This document shows positions 35,940 through 45,769 of a stretch of DNA of 64,000 nt, piece by piece (the stretch's first letter is position 1; each line of letters opens with the position of its first letter). The translations under genes and the position numbers were made by a program. The stretch lies in NCBI RefSeq assembly GCF_040049215.1, contig NZ_JBDZDN010000006.1:1-64000 (forward strand). Direction: 5' to 3'. The DNA is from Mesorhizobium_K sp040049215 (GTDB lineage Bacteria; Pseudomonadota; Alphaproteobacteria; Rhizobiales; Rhizobiaceae). Under the pieces are notes generated by a model, which was not told the DNA's origin, did no database searches, and saw nothing but the letters and a program-made list of their open reading frames with translations.

Positions 35940-37666
35940 GCCCTTTCGCGGTCGCGTCGTCCCAGCATCTCGCGCGAGACGCCATGATAGTCGGCGAGAT
36001 CGCCGGTGAAAGTCTCGATCTCTCGCCTGGTCCTGTCATCGTCCCAGCCGAACTCGGCGGCGAGAGCCTCCGCGACACCCTGCACTAGCCCGGACGACAC
36101 GTCGCCGCGGATCGACAGCGGCGTGCGCCGCAGAAGAATGTCGCCGAGGCAGTGCACGTATTCGGTGCGGGCAAGGAAGGCGATCTCGGCGCCGGTGACC
36201 TGGCACGACGGTGCGAGCGGCCGATCGTCCTCGCGCCCGCGGCAGAAGGCAAGCACTTCCTCGGCGCGGGTCCCGTAGATGTCGACCAGGTGGGCGGCGC
36301 GGCGCCGGTCGATGCCGTGGCGCTCGACCAGCGCGACCTCGAATGTATCCGCCGCCTGCGGGAAGCCCGCGCCGCCGCCGATGGGCAGCGACAGCGTGCT
36401 CGCGACCCGCTCGTGGCCAAGCTCGGTCATCACCTCGTCGGCGGCCTGCTCGGCGAAGGCGCGGAAGGTGGTCCACTTGCCGCCGACCATGCAGAACTGC
36501 GGCACGGCTCCTTCGATGCGATGAACGAAATGGCCGCGCGAGATGCGCCCGGTGAATTCGTGGTCGCTGCGCGGCAGCGGGCGTATGCCGCTATAGCTGA
36601 AAACGACGTGCTCGGGCCCGACCGCGATGCCGGGGAACACGCGGCGCAGCGCGTCGAGGATATAGTCGCGCTCCTCGGGCTCGCAGCGCAAGCGGCTGGC
36701 GCGCTCGACGCGGATGTCGGTCGAACCCACGAGCACCTTGCCGAGATAGGGGTACACGATGCAGACGCGGCCGTCGGCGTGCTCGAAGAAGATCATGTGG
36801 CCGCCGAGCGCGTTGTGAAGCGTGGGGTGGTCGAGGATGAGGTGCGAGCCCTTGGTGCCGGACACGAAGGGCTCGCGTTGCGGGCCTGCACCGGAAAGTA
36901 GGCCGAGCGACTCGTCGAGCCACGCTCCCGTGGCGTTGACTATTGCCCGCGCTTCAACCGGCAGTTTCTCGCCCGTCGTCCCATCGCAAAGCACGAACCG
37001 CGATCCGTCGGGGCGCAACTCGGCATAGTTGAGCGCGAGACTGCCCGGCGTCAGCCGCCGCGTGTCCAGCAGCAGCTCGACGCCCAGCCGCTCGGGGTGG
37101 CTGATCCAGGCGTCGTGATAGGTGGCGGAGAAGCGCAGCTTGGCCGACAGCGCCGGCCAGATCGCCAGCGTCTCGCGCGCGCCGCGGAACTTGTGTTTCG
37201 GCAGCAGGCGGCGATGGCGGGTGATCCAGTCGTAGAGCATCAGGCCGATCTTGATCGGCACCGCGCCGCGGCTCGCGGGCCTGCCGGACAGGCCGAAGAA
37301 GCCGACCGCGCCGTTCATCATGCCCGAGAACAGCGAGTTGATCGGGATGGTGGTCGGCAGCGGCCGCACCATGTGCGGCGCATTGGCCAGCAGCGCGTCG
37401 CGCTCGCGCAGCGATTCCCACACCAGGTTGAACTCGCCGTTCTCCAGATAGCGCAGCCCGCCATGGATCATGCGCGAGGGCGCTGCGCTGCAGCCCGAGC
37501 AGAAGTCGTTGCGCTCCACCAGAAGCACGCGCAAACCCTGCAATGCGAGTTCCCGATAGACGCCGATGCCGTTGATGCCGCCGCCCACGACGATCACGTC
37601 GAACGCGCCGTCGCGGCGGATCTGTTCGAGGCTGTCTTGTCGTTGCTCGGGGCGTTGCTCAGGCAC
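35936..37666 (-). CDS. GlpD-like FAD-dependent polyol-phosphate dehydrogenase
   Basis: GTG 37666 (GGTGGAG upstream) gives 576 residues; GTG 37681 is an alternative. The FAD-binding motif VIVVGGGINGIGVYRELA (about 24-41) is followed by SRMIHGGLRYLENGEFNLV, typical of glycerol-3-phosphate dehydrogenase. VGSTDIRVE, GIRPLPRSD and KWTTFRAFAEQAADEV follow, with a C-terminal DAO_C domain (about 450-560). In erythritol loci a GlpD paralogue (EryB) oxidises a polyol phosphate; the kinase, SorC regulator and aldolase here suggest a similar role. True glycerol-3-phosphate oxidation cannot be excluded. Confidence 0.82.
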   Translation of the reverse strand: MPEQRPEQRQDSLEQIRRDGAFDVIVVGGGINGIGVYRELALQGLRVLLVERNDFCSGCSAAPSRMIHGGLRYLENGEFNLVWESLRERDALLANAPHMVRPLPTTIPINSLFSGMMNGAVGFFGLSGRPASRGAVPIKIGLMLYDWITRHRRLLPKHKFRGARETLAIWPALSAKLRFSATYHDAWISHPERLGVELLLDTRRLTPGSLALNYAELRPDGSRFVLCDGTTGEKLPVEARAIVNATGAWLDESLGLLSGAGPQREPFVSGTKGSHLILDHPTLHNALGGHMIFFEHADGRVCIVYPYLGKVLVGSTDIRVERASRLRCEPEERDYILDALRRVFPGIAVGPEHVVFSYSGIRPLPRSDHEFTGRISRGHFVHRIEGAVPQFCMVGGKWTTFRAFAEQAADEVMTELGHERVASTLSLPIGGGAGFPQAADTFEVALVERHGIDRRRAAHLVDIYGTRAEEVLAFCRGREDDRPLAPSCQVTGAEIAFLARTEYVHCLGDILLRRTPLSIRGDVSSGLVQGVAEALAAEFGWDDDRTRREIETFTGDLADYHGVSREMLGRRDRERA

Positions 37667-37725
37667 GTCGTTGTTCTCCACCGCCTCGCGGCGGTGCCTT
37701 CAAGGCTTGTTTCTCTATGTGGCGG

Positions 37726-38721
37726 TCAGGAGTCGAGGTTGGTCAGATGGCGGCTGGCGGCCTCGCTTATCGTGTTGATCTCGCTCGATGAAAGACGGAT
37801 GCGCCCGGCGGCCGCGTTCTCGCGAGCCTGGGCGGGGTTGCGCGCGCCGCAAAGCGAAAAGGTGATGCCCGGCTGCTGCAGCGTCCAGGCGATGACGATC
37901 TGGGCCGGCGTCGCCTTGTGCGCTTCGACGACGGGAGCGACCTCGGCCATCAGCGCGGCCACTTTCTCCCGGTTGCCGACCGAGAAACGCGGGTTGTTCT
38001 TGCGCTGGTCGTCGCCCTGGAACTTGCGGTCCGGCCCGATGCGGCCCGAAAGCAGGCCGAGCGCCAGCGACGAGTAGCTCAGCATCGACAGGCCGTGGCG
38101 GCGGCAGACCGGCAGCAGCGTCGCTTCGGCGTCGCGCTTCACCATCGAGTATTCTTCCTGGATCGCGTCCAGCCCGCCGACGGCGACATAGGCCTCGAGT
38201 TCGCCGAGCGAAAGGTTGCTGGCGCCGATGGAGCGGATCTTACCCTGCTGCTTCAGCCGCTGCAGTGCCTCCATCGTCTCGGCAATCGGCGTGGTCGGGT
38301 CCTGCCAATGGGTGATGTAATGATCGATATGGTCGGTGCCGAGCCGGCGCAGGCTCTGCTCCAGCTCGTAGGCGATCGACTCGCCGCCGAGATGCCGATG
38401 CACAGGCTCGCCGTCATAGTCGAAGAAATGGTTGCCCCTGGTGGTGTGCCAGACCAGCCCGCATTTGGTGGCGAGCACGACCTTGTCGCGGCGGCCCCGG
38501 ATCGCCTTGCCGACGATCTCCTCGGCCAGCCCCTTGCCATAGGCCGGCGCGGTGTCGATCAGGCTGACGCCTTCGTCGATGGAAGCCTCGATCGCCGCGA
38601 TGGACTGCCGCTCGTCGGTGCCGCCCCACATCCAGCCGCCGATCGCCCAGGTGCCGAGCCCGATGGCGCTGGCGCCGATGCCGGACGAGCCGATCTCGCG
38701 CTTCATCACGTCATGCGACAT
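37726..38721 (-). CDS. Aldo/keto reductase
   Basis: The 331-residue AKR barrel has the catalytic tetrad: Asp in SLIDTAPAYGKG, Tyr in the same motif, Lys in VVLATKCGLVW and His in HYITHWQDP. GASNLSLGELEAY and the NADP-binding LCGARNPAQARENAAA follow. It starts 11 bases inside the end of the SorC gene, so regulator and reductase are coupled. It probably interconverts a sugar and its polyol or keto form within the pathway encoded by this operon. Confidence 0.87.
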   Translation of the reverse strand: MSHDVMKREIGSSGIGASAIGLGTWAIGGWMWGGTDERQSIAAIEASIDEGVSLIDTAPAYGKGLAEEIVGKAIRGRRDKVVLATKCGLVWHTTRGNHFFDYDGEPVHRHLGGESIAYELEQSLRRLGTDHIDHYITHWQDPTTPIAETMEALQRLKQQGKIRSIGASNLSLGELEAYVAVGGLDAIQEEYSMVKRDAEATLLPVCRRHGLSMLSYSSLALGLLSGRIGPDRKFQGDDQRKNNPRFSVGNREKVAALMAEVAPVVEAHKATPAQIVIAWTLQQPGITFSLCGARNPAQARENAAAGRIRLSSSEINTISEAASRHLTNLDS

Positions 38722-39691
38722 TGCGCAGCCCTTCCATCCCTTCCAGCACCGCCTGCGCCGTCTCCTCGTCCAGCACCAGCGAATCGAGATAGCGGCCGGC
38801 GAGCGCGGCGCGGATCGGCCGCACCTTCTCCGGACCGGCCGCGACGCCGATGGTGCGCCGGCAGTTGGACAGTTCTTCGGGCTCAAGCGCCACCAGGCGC
38901 AGATTGAGCGGATAATCGGCCATCGAACCGTCGTCGCGGATCAGGTGCGCCAGGAATTCGCCGGCCGCCCCGCTTCGGGCGAGCAATTCGCGGTCAGGAT
39001 TCGGCATCGGATGCAGGTCGTAATAGCTGGAGCTCGCCGTCTGGATCGAGCCGATGCCGACCAGCGCGATGGCCGCCTTGCGCGCCAGGTCGAACACCCC
39101 CTTGATCGACGCCATCTCCATCAGCATGTCGCGCTGCTCGCGGCTTTCGGCAAACAGCGGCGCATGCAGGAGCATGGTCTTGCCGCCCAGCTTCTCGGCA
39201 AGCCGCGTCGCCAGGTGGTTGACGTCGGTGTAGTGCTTGCCCTGCACGCCGCCGGTCAGCGGCACCACGGTCACGTCGAAGCTGCGCTCAGGCAGCAGGT
39301 TCTCCACCACCGCGCTCACCGCCTTGCCGCCGGTGATGGCGATGACGTCGCCGTCGCGCAGCGTCTCCAGCAGCTGGTTGGCCGCCGCGCGCCCAACCTG
39401 CTGGATGGTCGTGTCCGGGCTGCCCGGTACGGTCGGGGCAACGACCGCGCTGGCAAGGCCCGCCGCCTCGATCATGCGCTTTTCCAGATCGACCAGCCGC
39501 TGGAACGGGCTCTCTATTTCGATCTTCACCATGCCGAGCTTGCGGCCTTGGGCGATGAGCCGGTTCACCTTGGACGGGGACAGGTTCATGGCGAGCGCGA
39601 TGTCGGACTGCTTCATGCCGTCGATGAAGTGCAGCACCAGCACCGTGTAGGTCTGGCGGATCGATTCGAAATCTTCTTTCTTCTCAGCCAT
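38711..39691 (-). CDS. SorC-family sugar-responsive transcriptional regulator
   Basis: The 326-residue protein has an N-terminal HTH (about 15-60, GMKQSDIALAMNLSPSKVNRL) and a C-terminal SorC/phosphosugar-binding domain (about 65-320). The latter includes GDVIAITGGKAVSAVVENL, VVPLTGGVQG and VGIGSIQT, typical of regulators binding sugar phosphates (DeoR/SorC/EryD/LsrR). It lies inside the operon between the permease and AKR genes. The perfect inverted repeats flanking the promoter at 43430-43533 are its probable operator, giving autoregulated repression relieved by a pathway phosphate. Confidence 0.88.
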   Translation of the reverse strand: MAEKKEDFESIRQTYTVLVLHFIDGMKQSDIALAMNLSPSKVNRLIAQGRKLGMVKIEIESPFQRLVDLEKRMIEAAGLASAVVAPTVPGSPDTTIQQVGRAAANQLLETLRDGDVIAITGGKAVSAVVENLLPERSFDVTVVPLTGGVQGKHYTDVNHLATRLAEKLGGKTMLLHAPLFAESREQRDMLMEMASIKGVFDLARKAAIALVGIGSIQTASSSYYDLHPMPNPDRELLARSGAAGEFLAHLIRDDGSMADYPLNLRLVALEPEELSNCRRTIGVAAGPEKVRPIRAALAGRYLDSLVLDEETAQAVLEGMEGLRNVA

Positions 39692-39719
39692 TCGAAATGC
39701 CCGTTCGCATCGTCATCGC

Positions 39720-40715
39720 TCAGCCGCGACGCTTGTTCAGATAGTGGTCGATGGTGACCGCCGACAGCAAGATCGAGCCGCGGATGATGTCCTGCCAGTA
39801 AACGGAAACGTCGAGCAGGGCGAGCGAACTGGAAACCACCGAGAGCAGAATGGTGCCGAGGATCGCGCCGAGAATCGTGCCGGTCCCGCCCGACAGGCTC
39901 GCGCCGCCGATGACGGCGGCGGCGATGACGTTCAACTCCATGCCGATGCCGAAGGTGGGCTGCGCGGAGCCGAAGCGCGCCATGTAGATCACGCCAGCCA
40001 CGCCGCACAGCGCCGAGCAAAGCGTCGTCGTCAGGAACACCACCTTCTTGGTGCGGATGCCCGAATAGGCCGCCGCCTTCTCGCTGCTGCCCGTGTAGAA
40101 GACCTTGCGGAACATGGTTGTGCGGCGGAGCATGAAGTCGAAGGCGACGACCACCACGACAAAAATCACGATGACGACAGGGATCACGCCGATCGAGCCC
40201 TGGCCGATGAACTTGAATTCTGGCGGCAGGGTGAACAGGCCGAGCGGCCGCCCGCCGGTTCCGAGCAGGCAGAGCCCGCGCGCGATGACCATGACCGCGA
40301 GCGACACGATGAAATGGTGCAGCCCGACGCGGGTGACGAAGAAGCCCATGCCGGCGCCGATCGCCGTGCAGGCGGCAATCGCGATGATCGAGGCCGTCCA
40401 CGGGTCCATGCCGTTGAGGAACAGCAGGCCGGCGATCACCATGGCGAGTGCGGTGACCGAGCCGACCGACAGGTCGATGCCGCCCGAGATCAGGAGGATG
40501 GTCATGCCGACGACCACGATGCCCTCGACCGCGAAGGCCATCGCCATGGCGCGCATGTTGGCCCAGGTCAGGAAATATTCCGAGGCAAAGGACATGACGA
40601 CGAACAGCAGCAGGATGATCAGGATCAGCCCGGTCTCGCGCATGCGCAGCAGTCGTCTCATCCCGCCCGCCGCACCCCGGCTGCGCTGCTCGTTGTCGGA
40701 AGTTGCTATCGCCAT
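39720..40715 (-). CDS. CUT2 ABC transporter permease (RbsC-like)
   Basis: ATG 40715 yields 331 residues with about ten hydrophobic segments, the family motif LISGGIDLSVGSVTALAM (about 78-95) and the C-terminal AAVIGGASLSGGTGTILGA. Upstream in-frame codons overlap the ATPase gene and are not family-like. It is the second importer component after the ATPase and precedes the SorC gene by 28 bases. No second permease is present, so it presumably homodimerises. Confidence 0.86.
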   Translation of the reverse strand: MAIATSDNEQRSRGAAGGMRRLLRMRETGLILIILLLFVVMSFASEYFLTWANMRAMAMAFAVEGIVVVGMTILLISGGIDLSVGSVTALAMVIAGLLFLNGMDPWTASIIAIAACTAIGAGMGFFVTRVGLHHFIVSLAVMVIARGLCLLGTGGRPLGLFTLPPEFKFIGQGSIGVIPVVIVIFVVVVVAFDFMLRRTTMFRKVFYTGSSEKAAAYSGIRTKKVVFLTTTLCSALCGVAGVIYMARFGSAQPTFGIGMELNVIAAAVIGGASLSGGTGTILGAILGTILLSVVSSSLALLDVSVYWQDIIRGSILLSAVTIDHYLNKRRG

Positions 40716-40735
40716 GACCACCTGATCCCCCGCCT

Positions 40736-42265
<1,530 letters not shown>

Positions 42266-42296
42266 GCCTTTAGTCCTGAAAGCTTGCTTCGTGTCG

Positions 42297-42331
42297 GATA
42301 CCCGCGCCGCCGGTGAAGCGGCGCGGGTGTC
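42297..42331 (-). terminator. Intercistronic stem-loop between binding-protein and ATPase genes
   Basis: CCCGCGCCGC (42301-42310) and GCGGCGCGGG (42318-42327) form a perfect 10-bp stem with a seven-base loop. It extends outward by four more pairs including one G-U. No U-run follows on the minus strand, so it is better read as an mRNA-stabilising or partially attenuating hairpin. Such a structure lets the binding protein be made in excess over the ATPase and permease. Confidence 0.75.
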
Positions 42332-42349
42332 GCTCTTGCGGTCCGCCGC

Positions 42350-43369
42350 TCAGCTCGGATCGCGTCCTTCCATGTACTTGTTCAGGTCGAAGGAGTCGGC
42401 ATTCTCCTTGGTGATGACCGCGAACCCGTTGTCGATGAAGGGAATCTGCATCGGGTTGTAGCCCGACACCTTGTAGTCGTTGAACGGATCGAACAGGTCG
42501 GGATGCGCCGCCAGGAAGGTGGCGATGAAGCCCATGTAGCCTTGAACGCCCTGATTGGGGTTCAGCGCCATGTGGATGTTGCCGGCCTTGATGTGCTCAA
42601 GCGTCGTCGGCGTGACGTCGGCGTGCATGATCAGCACCTTGGCCTTGGCTTCCAGCACGGCCGTAACCGCGCCCTCGGCCGAACCGGCCTCGGGTATCCA
42701 CAGCGCGGCAAGCTTCGGGTTGGCCTGCAGCATCGAGGCGGTGGCCTTGTATGCGGCGTTGCTGTCCTGGTTGCTGGCCTGGCGGCCAACCAGCTTCATG
42801 TTCGGGTAGTTCTTCTCCATGTAGGCGATCAGCGCGGTGACGCGCAGATCGTGGTTGCTCTGGCCGGGGTTCTCCAGCACGGCGTATTCGGCGCTGTCGC
42901 CGACCTGCTTGACGATCTCCTCGGCGGCGAACTTGGCCTCCGCCAGATTGTCCGACGTGATGTAGGCGGTTCGCTTCGACTTCGGCGAATCCGCCGCGAA
43001 GGTGACTACCGATATGCCGCCATCGATCGCCCCGTTGATCGACTCGATGAACGGATCCGACTGCATGGGATGCAGCAGCACGCCGGCGGGCTTCTTGACC
43101 AGGTCCTGCTCGAACGATGCGATCTGCTTGGTTATGTCGTAGTCGGGCGTGCCCGAGAACACGGTCTTGCACCCCATCGCGGCAGCGGCCTGCTTGAAGC
43201 CCTGATAGACGGGAACCCAGTACGGGTGGGCGGAGACCATCACGTTCATCACGTAGGTTTCCCCCGGCTCGCACTGGAACTTGCTTTGTGCGGACGCCCC
43301 GCCCGTCGATGCGAGCGCAAGCGTCATCGTGGCCGCGGCGACAGCCGCGGTCATTGCAACTCTCTTCAT
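42350..43369 (-). CDS. CUT2 ABC transporter periplasmic binding protein
   Basis: The 339-residue RbsB-type protein has a signal peptide (MKRVAMTAAVAAATMTLALA, cut near ASA-Q). The mature fold has TYVMNVMVSAHPYWVPVYQG, QIASFEQDLVKKPAGVLLHP, TYITSDN-like AYITSDNLAEAKFAAE and LWIPEAGSAEGAV. GGAGGAGAC precedes the ATG. It is the first gene of the nine-gene minus-strand polyol operon, with its own leader containing a hairpin, promoter and operator-like repeats. Confidence 0.87.
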   Translation of the reverse strand: MKRVAMTAAVAAATMTLALASTGGASAQSKFQCEPGETYVMNVMVSAHPYWVPVYQGFKQAAAAMGCKTVFSGTPDYDITKQIASFEQDLVKKPAGVLLHPMQSDPFIESINGAIDGGISVVTFAADSPKSKRTAYITSDNLAEAKFAAEEIVKQVGDSAEYAVLENPGQSNHDLRVTALIAYMEKNYPNMKLVGRQASNQDSNAAYKATASMLQANPKLAALWIPEAGSAEGAVTAVLEAKAKVLIMHADVTPTTLEHIKAGNIHMALNPNQGVQGYMGFIATFLAAHPDLFDPFNDYKVSGYNPMQIPFIDNGFAVITKENADSFDLNKYMEGRDPS

Positions 43370-43392
43370 TGTCTCCTCCACTTTATTCCTGC

Positions 43393-43425
43393 GCCTTCCG
43401 GCGGAAGCTGGCAGCTTCCGAAGGC
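43393..43425 (-). promoter_or_regulatory. 5' leader stem-loop of the polyol operon
   Basis: GGAAGCT (43403-43409) and AGCTTCC (43413-43419) form a seven-pair hairpin, with outer arms GCCTTC (43393-43398) and GAAGGC (43420-43425) adding six pairs across an asymmetric bulge. It lies in the predicted transcript leader just before the GGAGGAG ribosome-binding site at about 43375-43381. It may protect the mRNA or modulate translation. No riboswitch class is recognised. Confidence 0.5.
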
Positions 43426-43429
43426 AAGT

Positions 43430-43533
43430 GCAAGAAATTTCATATCGCGACAGATTTCGCGAGCGACTCTTACGGCACGGCCGACGGCCAGTCAATGACT
43501 GTGCATTCAAAATCAGTACGTGAAATTTCTTGC
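43430..43533 (-). promoter_or_regulatory. Promoter flanked by 13-bp perfect inverted repeats (putative SorC operator)
   Basis: GCAAGAAATTTCA (43430-43442) and its exact reverse complement TGAAATTTCTTGC (43521-43533) lie 78 bases apart. Between them on the minus strand is TTGACT (43490-43495) and TAAGAG (43467-43472) with a 17-base spacer, pointing at the binding-protein gene. One arm would be downstream of the start site and the other around -60 to -75, a looping-repression geometry. The SorC protein encoded in the operon is the natural binder. Confidence 0.7.
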
Positions 43534-43665
43534 GGGATATTCTCGACCCGCATGCCGATTCGGCGCCCGCCATGGACGGAGATTAATTGCGGTGTCTGAA
43601 GTGGGTGTGCCGGAGGCTGGTGCTGTCCGGGCGGCTGACGCGATCCCCGGGCTTGTCCCGGACGG

Positions 43666-44676
43666 TCAGCCGATTTCGACGATCGCCTTGATCAGGCCGG
43701 CCTTGTCCTTCGCCCAGCGCGGAATGTCGGCGCATGCGCCGCGGAGATCGGTGCGATGGGTGATCAGGCGATCGGCCGGCGCGGAGCCGTCGCGGACGGA
43801 CGTTATCACCCGCTCGAAGTCTTCGGCGGTGGCGTTGCGGCTGCCCAGCAGGGTGAGTTCCCTGCGGTGGAAGTCGGGGTCCATGAAGCTGATCGCTTCG
43901 TTGACGACGCTGACCAGGACGTAGCGCCCGCCATGGGTGACATGGTCGAAGCTCATCTCCATCGCGCGCGCGCTGCCCGTGGCGTCGAACACCACGTCGA
44001 AGCCCTCTCCGGCGGTATGGGAGCGGAGCGCCACCAGCCCCTGCGGGTCGGCGGAAAATGTCGACACCTTGGCGATCGAGCGGGCCACCTCGGCGCGCGC
44101 CGCGTCGCGATCGAGCACGGCGACGGATGCCCCCGACAAGTGAGCGAACATGACCACGCCGAGGCCGATGGGACCGGCGCCGACCACCAGCACGCGGTCG
44201 TCCTTCGTCACTGCGCCACGGCGTACCGCATGGGCGCCGATGGCGAGGAACTCGACCATGGCGCACTGGTCGAGGCTCAGGCCCGGCGCACGCACGAGGT
44301 TGGCGGGCGGCACCGCCAGCACGCCGGCCATGCCGCCGTCCTGATGCACCCCGAGAACGGAGACGCGCACGCAGCAATTCGGCTTGCCCCGCCGACAGGC
44401 GATGCAATGCCCGCAGGAAATGTAGGGGTTCACGGTGAAGATCTCACCGGCGCGGATGCCTGACCCGGCCGGCGCCTCGACGGCTTCGACGGCGAGCTCG
44501 TGACCCATGACGCGGGGATACTGGAGGAAGGGATGCTTGCCTTCGAAGATGTGGTAGTCGGTGCCGCACACGCCGACGCGGCGAGGCCGCACGAGCACAT
44601 GCGATGGGTCGGCCAGCGGGCTCGGCCTCTGTTCCAGCCGCAGAGTTCCGGGCTCGACGCAGACGAGGGCTTCCAT
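43666..44676 (-). CDS. Zinc-dependent alcohol dehydrogenase, L-galactonate 5-dehydrogenase (LgoD)-like
   Basis: ATG 44676 gives 336 residues; GTG 44685 is an alternative. The medium-chain dehydrogenase has catalytic-zinc residues in VGVCGTDYHIFEG and MGHE, structural-zinc cysteines in CGHCIACRRGKPNCC and the NAD motif VVGAGPIGLG. The blocks CCVRVSVLGVHQDGG and LLGSRNATAEDFERV closely resemble E. coli LgoD (YjjN), which oxidises L-galactonate to D-tagaturonate. It follows a CUT2 binding-protein gene, suggesting sugar-acid or polyol oxidation. Substrate is inferred from similarity. Confidence 0.82.
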   Translation of the reverse strand: MEALVCVEPGTLRLEQRPSPLADPSHVLVRPRRVGVCGTDYHIFEGKHPFLQYPRVMGHELAVEAVEAPAGSGIRAGEIFTVNPYISCGHCIACRRGKPNCCVRVSVLGVHQDGGMAGVLAVPPANLVRAPGLSLDQCAMVEFLAIGAHAVRRGAVTKDDRVLVVGAGPIGLGVVMFAHLSGASVAVLDRDAARAEVARSIAKVSTFSADPQGLVALRSHTAGEGFDVVFDATGSARAMEMSFDHVTHGGRYVLVSVVNEAISFMDPDFHRRELTLLGSRNATAEDFERVITSVRDGSAPADRLITHRTDLRGACADIPRWAKDKAGLIKAIVEIG

Positions 44677-44735
44677 GGACTGCACTGCTTGTCGCTTTCT
44701 TTTGTCGCGCAGCCAGGTGCCGCGCCGGGCGGGTA

Positions 44736-44760
44736 GGGGGCTGGCTTGCCGCCGGCCCCC
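44736..44760 (-). terminator. Intercistronic stem-loop between binding-protein and dehydrogenase genes
   Basis: GGGGGCTGGC (44736-44745) and GCCGGCCCCC (44751-44760) form a ten-pair stem with one G-U and a five-base loop. No poly-U tract follows. It lies between the CUT2 binding-protein stop and the LgoD-like start and probably stabilises upstream mRNA or reduces read-through into the dehydrogenase. Confidence 0.7.
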
Positions 44761-44777
44761 CGGGTGTCACTAGCGTG

Positions 44778-45692
44778 TTACTGGAAGTCGGCCATGTTCG
44801 CCTTGGTGACGAGGGCGGCGCCCGAGTCGATCAGCGACTCGACCTTCTCGCCGCGGATCGACTTCACCAGCGCGTCGACGCCGAGCGACGCCATCTTGGT
44901 CGGGAACTGCGCCACGGTGGCGTTCTCGATTCCCGCCTCAATGGCCTCGGCCTCGCCGCAGCAGAAGTCGAAGCCGACCAGGATGATCTTGCCCGCCAGA
45001 TTGGCGTTCTTGATCGCCTGTGCGGCGCCGGCCGCCGGAGGACCGCAGGCCGCATAGATCGACTTCAGGTCGGGGTTCGCGGTGAGGAGGTCCTCGGCCA
45101 CGCTGATGCCCTTCTCCTCCGTGCAGTCGGTGGCGCCACTGCCGACGATCTTGACGTCCAGACCGCCGAGACCTTCCTTCATGCCGTTGACGCGGTCGTC
45201 GAGTGCCGGCACGCCGGGCACGCCTTCTAGGATGCCCATCGTGTCGCCGGCCTTCAGCACTGTCTTCAGATACTCGCCGGCGATCTTGCCGGCGGCGTAG
45301 TTGTCGGTGGTGGCGAGAGCCGTGCGGCCGTTCCAGTCAGGGATGTTGTTGTCCATCAGCACGACCTTCACGCCTGCGGCGATGGCCTTGTCCAGGGCGG
45401 TCGAGACGGTCGGGTCGACGGGAGTCAGCGCGATGCCCTGCACCCCTTGCGTCACCATGGATTCGATGAGTGCGATCTGTCCTTCGATGTCCGTGGCCGA
45501 CGCGCCCTGGCCGTAGACGATCTCCACGCCCGGATTGGCGGCCGCGTATTCCTTGGCCGCGTTTTCCATGGTGGCGAAGAACGGCACCGGGAACTTGGTT
45601 ATGAAGCCGATCTTGACGGCATCGGCTGCCGTCGCGGGTACGGCCAAGCCGAAGGCTATGGCCGCTCCGCCGATCAATGTCTTGAACCTCAC
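44778..45692 (-). CDS. CUT2 ABC transporter periplasmic binding protein
   Basis: GTG 45692, with AGGAGGA eight bases upstream, gives 304 residues. The signal peptide is RFKTLIGGAAIAFGLAVPA, cut near ATA-A. The mature RbsB-like fold contains KIGFITKFPVPFFATMENA, GIALTPVDPTVSTALDKAI, MDNNIPDW and ATTDNYAAGKIAGEYL. Two cysteine-rich spots (ATDCTEEKG and GFDFCCGEAEAI) are uncommon in periplasmic binding proteins and could form disulfides. The gene order is permease, ATPase, binding protein, dehydrogenase, with the binding protein third rather than first. Confidence 0.85.
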   Translation of the reverse strand: MRFKTLIGGAAIAFGLAVPATAADAVKIGFITKFPVPFFATMENAAKEYAAANPGVEIVYGQGASATDIEGQIALIESMVTQGVQGIALTPVDPTVSTALDKAIAAGVKVVLMDNNIPDWNGRTALATTDNYAAGKIAGEYLKTVLKAGDTMGILEGVPGVPALDDRVNGMKEGLGGLDVKIVGSGATDCTEEKGISVAEDLLTANPDLKSIYAACGPPAAGAAQAIKNANLAGKIILVGFDFCCGEAEAIEAGIENATVAQFPTKMASLGVDALVKSIRGEKVESLIDSGAALVTKANMADFQ

Positions 45693-45712
45693 TGTGGTCC
45701 TCCTCCTGTCGT

Positions 45713-45733
45713 GATCGCTCCCCTTGAGCGATC
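45713..45733 (-). terminator. Intercistronic stem-loop between ATPase and binding-protein genes
   Basis: GATCGCTC (45713-45720) and GAGCGATC (45726-45733) form a perfect eight-base-pair stem with loop CCCTT, located in the 77-base gap after the ATPase stop and before the binding-protein ribosome-binding site. It lacks a U-run and is likely an mRNA processing or stability element. Confidence 0.6.
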
Positions 45734-45769
45734 CTCCCATCGCCGCCGCTTTCGCGAGGCGAATTCCTG

